Assembly: GCF_013368755.1 (NCBI RefSeq)
Contig: NC_049566.1
Span: 2,852,001-2,916,000, forward strand
Direction: 5' to 3'
Origin: Talaromyces rugulosus
Taxonomy: Eukaryota > Ascomycota > Eurotiomycetes > Eurotiales > Trichocomaceae
DNA length: 64,000 nucleotides
Below the pieces are notes generated by a model, which worked only from the letters and a program-made list of their open reading frames with translations, searched no databases and was not told the origin of the DNA. Each line of letters begins with the position of its first letter. Positions within the stretch are counted from its first letter, which is position 1. Positions 11,685-22,945 of this stretch are shown here, piece after piece. A program made the position numbers and the translations under genes.

Positions 11685-13995
11685 CTAAATACCGGTTTTT
11701 TCTCGTGCTACTTTCAGCGTATGATGAAAATCCCTCCATAGACGCTGAATCTCGCCATCCTTGTCCATCGTATCCACGACTTTGTTGGCCATTTTGGCTC
11801 TTTTCCTTCGTGATAGAGTCTCTCGCTCAACAGAGCGCTGGGGGTCTGAAAATCCCTCTTTGGCGTCGAGGTAGTCGACGACCCATTCGTAGAGATTGAA
11901 GCGCCAGTGTAGGAGCGTGTGGGTTAGAACGGCGTTGGCTTTGCAGTGTCTATCGTTATAACTGTCAAGCTGTGTGTCTGAAAGAAATAGGGTGATGGTT
12001 TAACTTACTTTCCGAGGTAGAAATGTTGGTCTTCTGGAGGAAGAGGATTTCCTTCTCGGTCACGATCAGGCCTTTTTGCTCTGTTTTGCCTCTCTTCCTC
12101 TTCCTCTTCGTCGTCCTCTTCTTCATCATCGTCATCGCTTTCGACAAGTGGCTCCAGAGTTTCTTCTGAATATGGCTCACCAAACAACCTGATATCAGAA
12201 GATGCCGGATGCTTTGTCCGGTTGCACGCAGCACAGTTGTAAAAGTCGGAAATCGGGAAGCTGGTGTCATCGATATACGGTCTCGCACGCAGCGCATTAC
12301 AAAAATCGGTATTCCACACTGAGGAAATGAGCTGTGACCCAGCGCGACCAACCACCTCGTCATCGAGTTTCCGAAACGCAAACTGGTAGATATCATCGTG
12401 GCGCTCAAAGGCTGGGTTGAGCTTGTTGTGTACCATCCACTCTACCACGTCGCGGAAACACTGGCGTGGTTGTTTGGTGCGATGACGACTGAATTCAAAG
12501 GGTACGCTGGCGGCTGGAACGCCCATTTTGTCATCGTCATCGGCGTCGACGAATGAGGCGTCGTCTTGGTCGAGGTCTTCGTCGGCGTTTAGCTCGGACT
12601 CGACATCGCTGTCATCGTCGCCGTTTTTGTGGTAATCGTATATGTTTATCTTTGGAAAGGAGACTGCGTCCGCGCTATCGTCCGCCGCGTGGTCGTCCTC
12701 GTCATCGGATTCTTCTTCCTCGCTTGCGTCTGTCGAGTCTGCTGCGTTTGTAGAGTCCTTTTGACCAGCTCGGCGGCGGCGTAAGAGATCTAGATGTCTC
12801 TGGCGCTTACTTCTCTCTGAATTGACCGGTGCACCACGAGTACGGCTTTGCTTCACAGCTGGGGTATATTAGTCAAGTTGAAAGTAACATAGATGTTGGG
12901 AAAAGCCTTACCAGTATCCATAAGATCTTCCAGGTCCTCCTGGATGTCGAGCTCATCCTGTCGGGAGAGTGGTGTTTTCTGAGAGCCCATAGGAGGTCCC
13001 CTAGGTGTATGCGGAGATCTTCTTAGAATTCGACGTGCTGGAGTCGAAGTGACCACGTCGTCCGACGAGTCATCATCGTCGTCTTCCACTTTCTGCTTTC
13101 CCTTGGGTGTATTGCGTTTGCGACTGACAGGAACTATGTCAGACTCGCTATCATCTTCCTCAACAACGAACAAATCTTGAGACCGTTTTGGCGTCGCTGT
13201 TATGCGTTTACGACTAGAGGGAGGAGCAGTAACGAGAGCATCTGCGTCACTTGTCTCTGACTCTGCTAGCTCTGTCAGATCGACTAGTAATGATTTCTTG
13301 CGCGGTGGAGAACCACCGCTGCTGGATAGTTGTCGCTTCGTTCCCAAGATAGATCGAGTCTTGGGTGCAGAGTATTCACTCTGATCAGTATCATCGGCCT
13401 TTTTGCTGCTACCTCTGCGGCGGCTAGATTTGGCGATTTTGGATGTGGTGTCTTTTTCTTTTCTTTTCTGTTTGCGAGATGTCGAGGGTTGAGGCTTCTG
13501 ATCACTTTCGCTGTCATCAGGTACTACAATTGTGAACGGGCGTCTTCTCTTTGACGACTGAACGACTTCTCCCTCTGAAGATGATTCACCATGCTCTTCC
13601 TTTACGGAGTGGCGGGAAGATGAGGATGAAGAATGCTTCTGCTTTGACTTGCTGGGTGTATCTTTATGGGACAAGTCAGAAAACTGTCACAATGTGATCA
13701 TCTTTTGATACGTACTCGAAGTCATAACTTGCCCCTCGTCACTGCTACTACTAGCAGAAGGTGCATTTCTGCGAGACTTGGATGCGGCGCTATAATCCTC
13801 TAACTGCAGCTGTCCCTTGACAACCATATCTCTTTTCGATGAGAAAGAAGAAGGGTGCGAATATCTGATTCTTGCTGGGCGGAGAGGACTGGAATGAAAA
13901 GTGTCAGCCTCGCCCGGCGGCGGAGAAGAGGTCTCCACAATCGGTGCAAATGTGAGGCGCGTTTGCTGCTTTTTCTTGCCGTATGTGCGGGGCAT
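11685..13995 (-). CDS. Nuclear DUF4211-domain protein
   Basis: Four exons on the minus strand: 13995-13716, 13661-12912, 12858-12009 and 11949-11685, giving 714 residues. The first about 400 residues are disordered, rich in Ser, Lys, Arg and acidic runs, with several basic clusters resembling nuclear localisation signals (KRRRPF, SRKRNTPKGKQK). A KKKQQTRLTFAP motif at the N-terminus resembles PIP-box/PCNA-type sequences but is unproven. The C-terminal part (FRDVVEWMVHNKLNPAF... FYNCAACNRTKHPASSDIRLFG... HWRFNLYEWVVDYL) matches the fungal DUF4211 domain, including a CxxCN pair that could bind metal. Function is unknown; a chromatin-associated role is an inference. All four joins preserve frame. 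Confidence 0.85.
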
Positions 13996-14462
13996 GGTGA
14001 TTAGATATTGGGATTCTAAAAGCAGTCGTTATAATGCATGGCTTTTATTCGTCGAGGACATGAACTCGCTGTTAACTGATGTCGTTGATAGAAATAAATG
14101 TGAAGCAATTAATGGTTATCGCGATAACCGCTTATCCTATTACGGCAGACTGTGCCAACCATTGAAGCATAATACAATTTTACACAATATTTACAACTGT
14201 TTTAATTAAATCATGAACAGAAATCTAGTTTTGACAAGCTGTATGGAGACTGAAATGACCTATGTAAATGGCTTTGCCAATTCATTTAATTATTCGTTAA
14301 CAGCAAGCATATCAACAATCAAAGCTACACCCCGTCAAATCCCAAGCCCTACGGTTTTTAGTACTTTGTTCCTTCTGTCTCGCACTTTCTTTTTTTTCTT
14401 TCTCTTTTTCTTTCTCTATCTCTCTATCTCTCGCCCCCTCTCTCTAGCTTGGAGATACAGCC
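13996..14462. promoter_or_regulatory. Divergent promoter region, DUF4211 gene / HNH-like gene
   Basis: AT-rich spacer with a 16-bp perfect palindrome at 14114-14129 and a long pyrimidine tract (about 14370-14445) immediately before the HNH-like start, a usual fungal core-promoter feature. Confidence 0.5.
14114..14129. promoter_or_regulatory. 16-bp perfect palindrome
   Basis: GGTTATCGCGATAACC reads the same on both strands. It lies 119 bp upstream of the DUF4211 start and about 335 bp upstream of the HNH-like start. It could be a dimeric regulator site. No factor is assigned. Confidence 0.35.
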
Positions 14463-15566
14463 ATGGCTACCCCCTGGAACATTCGTGGTTCAGCATCTCA
14501 GCTTTTCTATCAAGACAAGCAGTCGTCTCAGTACAAGGCCTTTCTCGCCATTCGCATTTGCCTCATCCAGATCGGTCTATTCTTGGAGGCTTTATCGAAG
14601 AAGCTGTTGACCCCGAAGCAGCAGCTCGCTGTTTTCTTCACATGACATGTGCCGAAGAAAACTCCTCGCCAAAGAAGACAGTGTCTCAGTTTTTATCAGA
14701 ATGGAAAGTTGTCATTGACAAGCGTGAGTGGGCAACATTATCACCAACTAATTGCTATTGCCTTTCTAATTCGAGCTCTAGTTCGCCCGACACGCGCAAC
14801 CTCGCTGTCTGACGAGACACGAATGCTCATCTACAAAAGAGATGGAGGATGCTGTTGCCTTACAGGCACGCCCTTCAAGTCATACTCCGATCGGGAGCTA
14901 GAATACGTTCAAATGATTTCACCCCTGGCGTTTTCAGATTTGTCTAAAGGAGTACGTATGATCATACCATGATATCGAACTAGCTAACAAATATTCGAGA
15001 CTGATCTTTCTGAAATACTGGACGCTTTCCTGTCACCAAAGTTGCTGGAAATATGGCGATTAGCTTTCTCTGGCCCAGACTCGGAGAGACTCGATAACCT
15101 CTGGCTGTTGTCTGCGTGGGCACTTGATGCTATAAGAAAAGGGGAAATATATTTTACGATCCAAAGCTGGGAACACTACCCTGATACGACCATAAAAAAG
15201 TCTATAAGTTGATACATCGTTTTATCTACTACGATATTGTGCTGATACTGACTAACCGGAGTACTATGTGGCCCCCAACGCGTTTCAACACGGACCTTGC
15301 CTTTACGACTCTCTATCGACAAACACCATGATAGTTGAGAATCGGACCCCTGAACTAACTCCTATTCTTAACGCAGATCTACTTGACTTTCATGCACACT
15401 TTTCAAAACCATTAGCATGGATTGAGATAAGAAAACGTATAAACACTTCTCCTAGTACCATCGGTAAGGCACACGAGAATATATATCAGCGTGTGTTCTT
15501 ATGGGAAAAGAAAAAAGTTTCTTCGTTGGTATCGCCATTTCTCCGAATTTTCAGACACTCATAGAT
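14463..15566 (+). pseudogene. HNH-endonuclease-like gene, frame disturbed
   Basis: A tentative exon set (14463-14487, 14571-14723, 14782-14951, from 15000) joins in frame and contains the fungal HNH-like signature YKRDGGCCCLTGTPF, then ISPLAFSD and SERLDNLWLLSAWALDAIRKGE. Family members usually carry His at AHIIPFS- and NxH-like positions. Here these read VQMISPL and SAWALDA, so metal-binding histidines appear lost. After about 15198 the matching frame (YYVAPNAFQHG..., PELTPILNADLLDFHAHFSKPLAWIEIRKR) can only be reached by a non-canonical splice or a frameshift near a run of six A. A further intron-like segment precedes 15543. Either the gene is decaying or the model is wrong at that join. 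An APH-like kinase follows on the same strand. Confidence 0.5.
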
Positions 15567-16365
15567 GCTATTACATCCTTTTGGTCGAGCTTTCGTTTAT
15601 GATGGATTAATCTGGGCGAGCTCCCGCATGTATCCTCCGTCTCTTTCAATGACAGTCTACAAGCTCCCGTTTGGCTTGTACTTGCGAAGGGGGTCTACAG
15701 GCTTGGCCGCAAAATACCATGCCGAGGCTCATACCTTGCGTTTGGTGGAGCAGTCAACTCATATCCCTGCACCACGAGCGATCGATGTCTTGAAAACCCC
15801 ACGCTTTTCGTACTTGCTCATGACTTGTGTTCCTGGACGACCGATTGGTCAATTGATAGATTCAATGACTGACGAAGAACTAAAGCAAGTCGTGACTGAC
15901 TTGAAAGAATATGTTGCAGAACTTCGCACAATACCGAACCAAACAACGGAATTCCAAATTTGCAACTCTGAAGGGGGCGGTATCTTAGATTGGCGGATCC
16001 CTGACAGCCAGCGTGAGGAATTACGGTTCAAGACAGAAGCCGAATTCAACAAGTATCTAACGGGGTACGTGGTGGAAGAATATCGAAGACGTGCTTCTAT
16101 ATCACACAATGTTCGCCACGAGATTTTTTTCACCCACGGCGACCTGAACTTGAGGAATATCCTCGCGGAAAATGGGAAAATAACTGGTATTGTCGATTGG
16201 GAAAACGCAGGGTGGTTTCCTGAATACTGGGAGTATACCAAGGCCCATTACACTGTCCGAAGTGAGATACACTGGCTTGCTGATGTCGTCGATCGGGTAT
16301 TTGAGGGATACCGTGAAGAACTAGTTGTCGAAAATATGCTTTCTGACCGTTTCGGCCCTTTCTAG
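15565..16365 (+). CDS. Aminoglycoside phosphotransferase (APH)-fold kinase-like protein
   Basis: A 266-residue open frame. A short N-lobe (LPFGLYLRRG, KYHAEAHTLRLVEQSTHIPAPRAID, YLLMTCVPGRPIGQLID) is followed by the Brenner-type catalytic loop THGDLNLRNIL (HxDxxxxN present) and the metal-binding IVDWENAG. These are the hallmarks of the fungal APH/choline-kinase superfamily. Such genes are numerous and fast-evolving in Eurotiomycetes and their substrates are mostly unknown. Aminoglycoside resistance should not be assumed. The start is uncertain: ATGs at 15565 and 15628 are both possible, and the upstream frame overlaps the end of the HNH-like gene, so the two may once have been one transcription unit. 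All key catalytic residues are intact. Confidence 0.78.
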   Translation: MLLHPFGRAFVYDGLIWASSRMYPPSLSMTVYKLPFGLYLRRGSTGLAAKYHAEAHTLRLVEQSTHIPAPRAIDVLKTPRFSYLLMTCVPGRPIGQLIDSMTDEELKQVVTDLKEYVAELRTIPNQTTEFQICNSEGGGILDWRIPDSQREELRFKTEAEFNKYLTGYVVEEYRRRASISHNVRHEIFFTHGDLNLRNILAENGKITGIVDWENAGWFPEYWEYTKAHYTVRSEIHWLADVVDRVFEGYREELVVENMLSDRFGPF

Positions 16366-16983
16366 CTGATAGCTCTGGGGCGCTATGGTTTATCTCTCAG
16401 ATGAAAAGTTTCAGTTTCAATTCATTGTTCTAATCATTAACTGAGATCATTCCTTCATTCTTACTACCGTAGAGGATGGATTCAAACTCTAAACTCCAAA
16501 GGCAAAACGCTTTCATTAAAAATACAAAACAGAAACTAACAGTAAAAACCCCGAAACCATCCACGTTGAATAAAGATCCTAGTCAAGATATGACTATGCA
16601 ACTGAATGCGCATGCCTTCCCCCGCGTGCATCAAAAACTTCACTTTTGGAGGTTTTGCACTTGAGCGCGGATTTGTCCCTGTTCTAGTGGTAACTTGTAG
16701 ATGGCGGCTTGAGTTAATAGTCTGCTTTCGATGGCGGCTATTGTCATGTTAAGATCGATAATTCCATTCGCCTGCAAGGCTAGAACAGCATTTTTGACCC
16801 CGACTTGACACTCGACAAAAACAATATCGATGTGTTTTCTAATATTTGAAGAAACTTCTACTCTGTATATTGATCAATGATATCTTCAATATGGAAGTCT
16901 TGCGTATGGTTCGCAGTTAACTACATGTACATTGGAACTGCACCCTGTGTCGACTACATGTATACATCAATTCCTTTGTAATA
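16366..16983. other. Intergenic, convergent 3' ends
   Basis: AT-rich spacer between the stops of the kinase-like gene and the CoA-ligase gene. An open frame at 16476-16664 shows no family and is probably chance. Confidence 0.55.
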
Positions 16984-18893
16984 CTATAATTTCGATACCC
17001 TCTGAGATTCAATTTCTGGTAAATCTCGCTTTTTCACCTTCCCACTCGGCGTCCGTGGAATCGAGTCGACGAAATACACGCCTCCAGTGAGCCATTTGTG
17101 TGGAGATAGCCGCTGCTTGACCCAACCTGCAATATCTTCTGCTTTTATATCTTCGTTTTTACGGACTACAAACGCTCTAGGATGTTCCTGTCCATTGCTG
17201 CAGTATAGTTTAGCAGGATGTCTACTCATGCGTATCGTCCTTTTTTGGAGACTTACATTTTGGCCCCGACGACAGCGGCATCGAGAACGCCAGGATGAGT
17301 TACCAGAATGAGCTGCAGCTCCGCGGGTGCCACTTGAAGACCCTTGACTTTGATCAGTTCCTATAGATGTAAAATTAACAGTCAGCTATGAGAATGTTGA
17401 AAAAAAATCCATGGTCACATTGCTCACCTTCAACCGATCAACGATGTAGATGCAGCCCCGGCCATCTACGTATCCGATGTCTCCTGTCCGAACCCACCGG
17501 TACCCATCACTCTCAACCACAGTCTCACGCGTCGCCTTTTCGTTTCTCCAGTACCCTTTCATCATGTTTGGCCCTGCGACCCAGATCTCTCCCACGGTTT
17601 CTGATGTCTTGGTCGTTGCCTGGCCATCATCATCGGTAGGAACGATTTTGACGGCACAGTTCGGGTTCATCCAGCCAATACTTCGACCGTCGTCGTCCTC
17701 ATCGGGAGGGAACCCAGTCACGGAACACGTAGTCTCGGTTAATCCCCAGCCTTGTTTTACTTTTACTCCGGCTCTCATGTACTTTTCCGTGATGCGAGCG
17801 GCAATCTCGCCGTTTAACGGGGCTGACCCGCTGGTCACAACTTCGATCGCTTTCAGATTGAAGTGATGTGTATTCTCATACTTGTCCAGCATGGTCAAAA
17901 TGGTAGGCACTGTCGTCATGAATGTGATTCGGTAGATATCAAGGAACTGCAGGTATTTTTGCAGCGTGAAGTTTGGAAGGATAAAGACCTTGGCGCCAAT
18001 CCGTGCAGCACTCATACACGAATACGTCTGTCCATATGCATGATACATGGGCAGAGGAGCAAGCCACCGCTCGCCGGAACTGTCAATGTTGGCCTTGCGT
18101 TGGCGACCCAGGGGTGTATCAGCAACGCTATTTCGCTTGAAAATGACTTGTTCTGAGTTGGCCACGAGGTTGTAGTGGGTGACTTCGACTCCCTTGGGAA
18201 GGCCAGTGGTGCCGCTCGAGTAGTTGATGACTGCTGTTGTGCTTTTTGCTTCTTCCAGCGTGGTGATGTGCTTCCATGACCAGGACCTGACCTCCTCTGG
18301 TGAACAAAAGACATCGGTCCACGGCCGGATTTGTGGGTGAGCTAGGTTCTCGTCTGGGTCTCCAAAAAGAAACACTCGGTCGATAGATATCGATGTTGCC
18401 TTGGCTGCTTTCAATGCAGTCTCAGCTCCCTCTGGGCTCGTTAACAGCGCGCGTGCTCCGCTGTCGCGTAGCTGATACTCCAGTTCTAACTACTTGGTCA
18501 GGTATATTGTTTGGAAAAAGAAAGAAAAGGAAAATACAAACCCAAAGCAGAGGCCGACGGAGCTATGGCAGTGAAAACGCAGCCTGCTGCCATAATCGCC
18601 CAGAAAGCAATTGGAAAGTACAGCCGGTTCCCAGAAAATAAAAGTACTCTGTCACCGGGTTGGAGATTTAGTTTCTGGAGCCCTCTGGCAAAGCGTTTGA
18701 CCTCGATTTTGGCTTCATCGAGGCTGAAGTTCTGGGATGGCTTCTCGGCATTGAAGTATAGCGGTGTGCCTCGAGATGCCGCTGTGCCAGACGAGAATAC
18801 GTACGAAGCCACATCGATTGCAGGAATCTCGACATTGAGAGGCGACGTTATGATTCTATTCGCCGGTTGTCTTTCTGTGACAGCGTCCGCCAT
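16984..18893 (-). CDS. Peroxisomal 4-coumarate-CoA ligase-like acyl-CoA synthetase (PTS1 SKL)
   Basis: Four exons: 18893-18542, 18485-17428, 17360-17257 and 17197-16984, giving 575 residues, all joins in frame. An ANL-superfamily ligase: AMP-binding motif [67 protein letters not shown] across the second splice, and the catalytic-lysine motif [14 protein letters not shown]. The C-terminus is ...RVSKL, a canonical type 1 peroxisomal targeting signal. It therefore likely activates a carboxylic acid (aromatic, medium-chain or a degradation product) to its CoA thioester inside peroxisomes for beta-oxidation or further synthesis. It is divergent from a Zn2Cys6 regulator across 478 bp that contain a CGG-N2-CCG palindrome, which suggests co-regulation. 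The exact substrate is unknown. Confidence 0.92.
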
Positions 18894-19371
18894 TATCTGT
18901 TTGTGGAAATAGTAATCGATCAGTCTATCTCTGCCTATGTACTACACTCCTCCTCTCTGGGTAATAATATACTTATTTTCCAGGAATTGAAAATCGCACC
19001 CAAGGGTGAAGTGATATTCGGTCAGACTTCGTTATTGTCATCACATGTATCCACACAGACCAAAGCAGTTCGGCGCCGAGTTGTAACATGACTCGTGCTA
19101 ATCGAAACCCGGGGATAACTCCGAAACCCCAGTTTTTGCTTCCCCGCAAACCTCCCTTCTATCCGGCCCTCTTCTATTGGCTGCTAGGCACCATTGATGT
19201 AAAGCCGTAGAGAAAGGTACCAATTGATACCTTCGTCGAGTTCGTTTGAACCAGGTGGTTGGGTAAAGGTTACTTCGAGGAGACAGTAATCAATCCACAA
19301 AGGATATCAGCACGATAACGATCGAGCAGAGAAAGAGTACCACTCAGTCTCTTGTTTCTCTACTGGAGACT
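18894..19371. promoter_or_regulatory. Bidirectional promoter, CoA ligase / Zn2Cys6 regulator
   Basis: A 478-bp region between two divergent starts. It holds TCGGCGCCGA at 19070-19079, a form Zn2Cys6 dimers can bind. No CCTCGG core of the Ctf1/Far type was seen by eye. Confidence 0.6.
19070..19079. promoter_or_regulatory. CGG-N2-CCG palindrome TCGGCGCCGA
   Basis: Perfect 10-bp palindrome, identical to the one at 29411-29420 upstream of the SDR gene. It is a possible operator for the adjacent Zn2Cys6 regulator. Binding is inferred only. Confidence 0.4.
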
Positions 19372-21961
19372 ATGGTCAATCAGCCGTCACCATCGGCCAC
19401 TTTCTCGGCCAAACGAGTAGCTGCATGCGTGCCATGCCACCAGCGAAAGGTTCGGTGTGATGCAGCCGCCGTAGGAGTCCCATGCTCTCGATGCGTGTCC
19501 AAAGACCGAGCCCAGCAATGCATTCTAGTCCCGCCGCGACCGACTCGGAGCTCAAAGAAGCTGTCGCATGCCCGAGTAGGCAGAGGCAATGGCCGAGGAT
19601 CCTTGCGTGGGATCAATCGGGATAGACACCGCGAAGAGGTAGGCCGTTCGTTTTCTATCATTTTGGCTGGTTTTTTATTGATTGTTGCAATCAAGACTCC
19701 GCAGCATGGAACTTATGCTTCTCCTTCAGTAATAGCTCGCAGTTCTACTGAGGCGAATGAGTACCAACATGAAAGCAATGGGGAATCTTTTCACAATGCA
19801 AACCAAGATATCCCGGCTGGCTCAGAAGGCAGTTCCCATATCTCGCCACCGATTTCGGTGAGAACAGGGGCGGATCAGCACCCTGAGAGATCCACAGATG
19901 CCTTGATTGGAATTTCATATCAGTGTTCAGAGGAAGATGCCCAAGTCCAGACTCTGCATCGGATGGCCGATGAAAGCAACCAGGCGCACTTGTCCGTTTC
20001 AACAACAGGCGACTCCAACTCCCCGCATAACAAACAAGTAGTGGAATACTTCGATCGGCTGAATACAGTAGCTATTCTGAATGACGCACTAGGCCACCGC
20101 CAGCGAAAAAGATTAGTCCATGTAGACTTGTCCGGCCCCGAATATACAACAGCCAAGAAACGCGAGCTGGCCGGACTTGATTTGTCCGAAGTTGCCTACT
20201 TGGATACAAAAAGAGTCTTTGAAAAGCCGCCAAGACATGCATGGTACTTCCTATCTCATTGGGTTTCTATTGACATAAATTAACTCTGACATAGCCTTGC
20301 CCTCTTGCGTCTCTGGTTCGAGCACGTCTATCCTTATACTCCTGTCGTAGATCGAGTCCGATTCTGCAGCGAATTCATCGACGACAGCTGCTCCCATTTC
20401 CTCCTCTACGCACTGCTTGCCAATGTGACCCCGTATGCCTCGGACGATCTCGTCCAGGCCGCAGGGTACTCGGATAGATTTGCAGCACAGCGAAGTTTTG
20501 TGCAAAAGGCCGGCCTGCTCCACGATTTTGGATGTGAGCGACGGCAGCTAACCCTCCTGCAAGGGTCTATAGTTTTGAGCTCCTTTCAGTTTGGGTTTGC
20601 GCCGAGCAAGGATTTTAGGTTTTGGCTTCACAATGCCATTCGCATCGCCACCCAGATGGGGCTTCATCGAGACAATCTGGGCGAGGATCTCGACCCGGCT
20701 ACCTATCAGTTGTGCCGGCGGATTTGGTGGCTTCTCTATGTATGTACATTTGTATCTGGCATGGGGTTTGAGTATACCCGGCCACCAGGCTAATTTATCC
20801 AGACGAGAGACGTACTGTTCAACGTTTCCGGGTATCTGAACGCTCGGTGTATCAACGATTCAGAAACAGATACTAGCATAATAACAGAAAACGACTGGGC
20901 CGAGGATCCCATTACTGATCAAACTCGAGATATTTTACAACCAATAAGCCCAGTCAAAAAACAATACTTCATCCAGAACTGTCATCTTTCTATTCTCAGT
21001 GAGTTTTTGGTCTCTTGCCAGCGACTTGACTAACCCGGATGTCTTAGCGGCCAAGTTTCTACGACTATCGCGAAACAGCAACTTCTTGTTTTCTCGCACT
21101 ACTACCCATGAATTTGCAGAAGAAGTCTCGGCATGGCGCCGCCTACTTCCAGATGACCTTTTACTAAACCGAGTCGGGTCGTGGGATAGCACAAACGTGT
21201 GGATCCTTATTTTGTTGGCATTCAGCTACAGACTCGAGTGCATCTTCTATCGAACCGTGAGAGAACACTTTCGCCAAAGCAGCGACACGGAGTATCTTTC
21301 CTGGTGCAAACAGCAGCTGGTAAGCTGCGTATTTGAGTTGGACACGGTGATGAACAGACTTATCGTTCATGACCTGGTTCATTACGCGCCGTCATCTTTG
21401 TAAGTTTCTGTCTTTTTTTCCCATATTTTTCCAAATATAATTTTTTTTTTAGTAAGAAAAGAAAATTTAACATGTATTGGCCTCAGAATCGTTTGTGCGT
21501 GCAATCTACTCGCCTTCCAGATCGAAATCGCCCTCGATACCTCGTCCGCAAAGTCGCAAAAGGTGAACGCGAGAGCTCGCATCCACGCTACACTAGCCTA
21601 TTTCCGCGATGTTGGCAAAACATGGCTAATTGCCCGCTGGACTTTTCGAGTCTCCGAATGGGTAGTCCGACGCGCTGGGCTGATGATGATGGAATCAGAC
21701 TTGCATGTTGGTGAAAAGGATGACCATACTAATAATACATTCGCATATCAATCAAACCATTCGATAAATAGTCACAATAATAATAATTATAGTGCAGCCT
21801 ACCAGCAGAATCGCGAAGGTGATATGGATTACTTGGACGGTCTGAATTCGGCTCTCTTGGGAAATGTGGATGATGGCAGTCCACCTGGGCCCTGGATACA
21901 CGATTTCTTGGGAGAAAGCTTTTTCAATCAGCTTGATGATGAGCTGTTTCAATTTGTGTGA
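19372..21961 (+). CDS. Zn2Cys6 transcription factor (cutinase factor 1-like)
   Basis: Six exons (19372-19638, 19705-20243, 20295-20739, 20803-20998, 21048-21399, 21487-21961), giving about 757 residues. The first intron is 66 nt and in frame, so retention would add 22 residues. The N-terminal zinc cluster has Cys at 19, 22, 29, 38, 41 and 50 (CxxC-x6-C-x8-CxxC-x8-C) in the context CVPCHQRKVRCDAA, typical of the Ctf1/FarA-like branch. The middle holds the fungal transcription-factor homology region: LRLWFEHVYPYTPVVDR, AIRIATQMGLHRDN, CRRIWWLLYTRDVL. The C-terminus is Asn/Gln-rich then acidic (DDELFQF), a possible activation region. It probably controls the divergent CoA ligase and perhaps the SDR/BVMO genes. 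Ctf1-like membership is by resemblance only. Confidence 0.9.
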
Positions 21962-22945
21962 GTGGGACTACATTATCAGTGCTGGTCAGAGAATTATTAT
22001 CAATCGGCCTGCTGTATCTATATCTAGCCCTAAGCTCGAGAATACCTACCTCAATGATAGACCTATATAACAAATATGTGCGACGAACACCGGCGGCGCG
22101 GTCCCACTTTATGCTCAGCCGAGCTCTATGGGGCTCATAGTGGCTCTGGGAGGGCTCTGGGAGGGTTCTGGGAGCACGTGGAGCTTGAAATAGGGCTATG
22201 ATGCCTGCTTATAGAGTACCTTAGTACCTGCTAGATATACTCTTAAATTTTAAAGATCTATGTTTTCTTTTTTTTATCTATAATTTTAATTTCTAATCTC
22301 TATCTAATCTTTTAACTTGAGGTTCTATACTTAACTATTATTTACTATGAGTGGTATCTAAATTTATCTCTATTTTTAGTATTTTTTATTAACTATAATA
22401 CTTAAATTATTAATAGTTAACTTTATATATAGTTATATTAGTAGATACCTGCTGGAATGACATGCAACCCCAATGCTGAAGGGGGTGATTGGAATATAGT
22501 TCCATGCTTCGATTCAGCGTGGTTCATAAGAGCTATTTTATATTCATATAAGAACATTCGAACCGATTGTGGCCATAAAAGAGCGAGCTTGATTCACGTT
22601 GGATTATTTAATTCGTGGGAAGGGGCTCGACCTTAACTAGTAATTTTTGGTCTCTATAGGAATCAAGTAGCAACAAATATTCGTATATCAAAATGGCATT
22701 TGACGAATTTAGGTGATTATTATTCCACTAATTGAGACTGCTGGCTTGATTAAATACATGTAATGTGTGGCTTCCCTACAGGTTCCTGTAGTCAACAGGG
22801 AATGGCTTACCCATTGGACTTTAATTCGAGTGCCCCAACACAACTGACATTGCGACATTTCCCGAGTTTGGCTCATAGTCGAAATATCGCTTAATATGGT
22901 ACCTAATATTTTCAAGGGCGGAGTTAGTGAGAAGTAGTCCAAAAG
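21962..22945. other. Gene-free spacer with AT-rich decayed block
   Basis: It holds a small tandem repeat (22143-22173) and then an extremely AT-rich stretch (about 22200-22450) dense in TA steps, as left by repeat-induced point mutation of an old element. Moderately composed sequence follows, down to the terpene synthase stop. No gene was recognised. Confidence 0.5.
22143..22173. repeat. Short tandem repeat, GCTCTGGGAGG-type unit
   Basis: About three imperfect copies of an 11-bp unit (gctctgggagg / gttctgggag) just before the AT-rich block. Confidence 0.6.
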
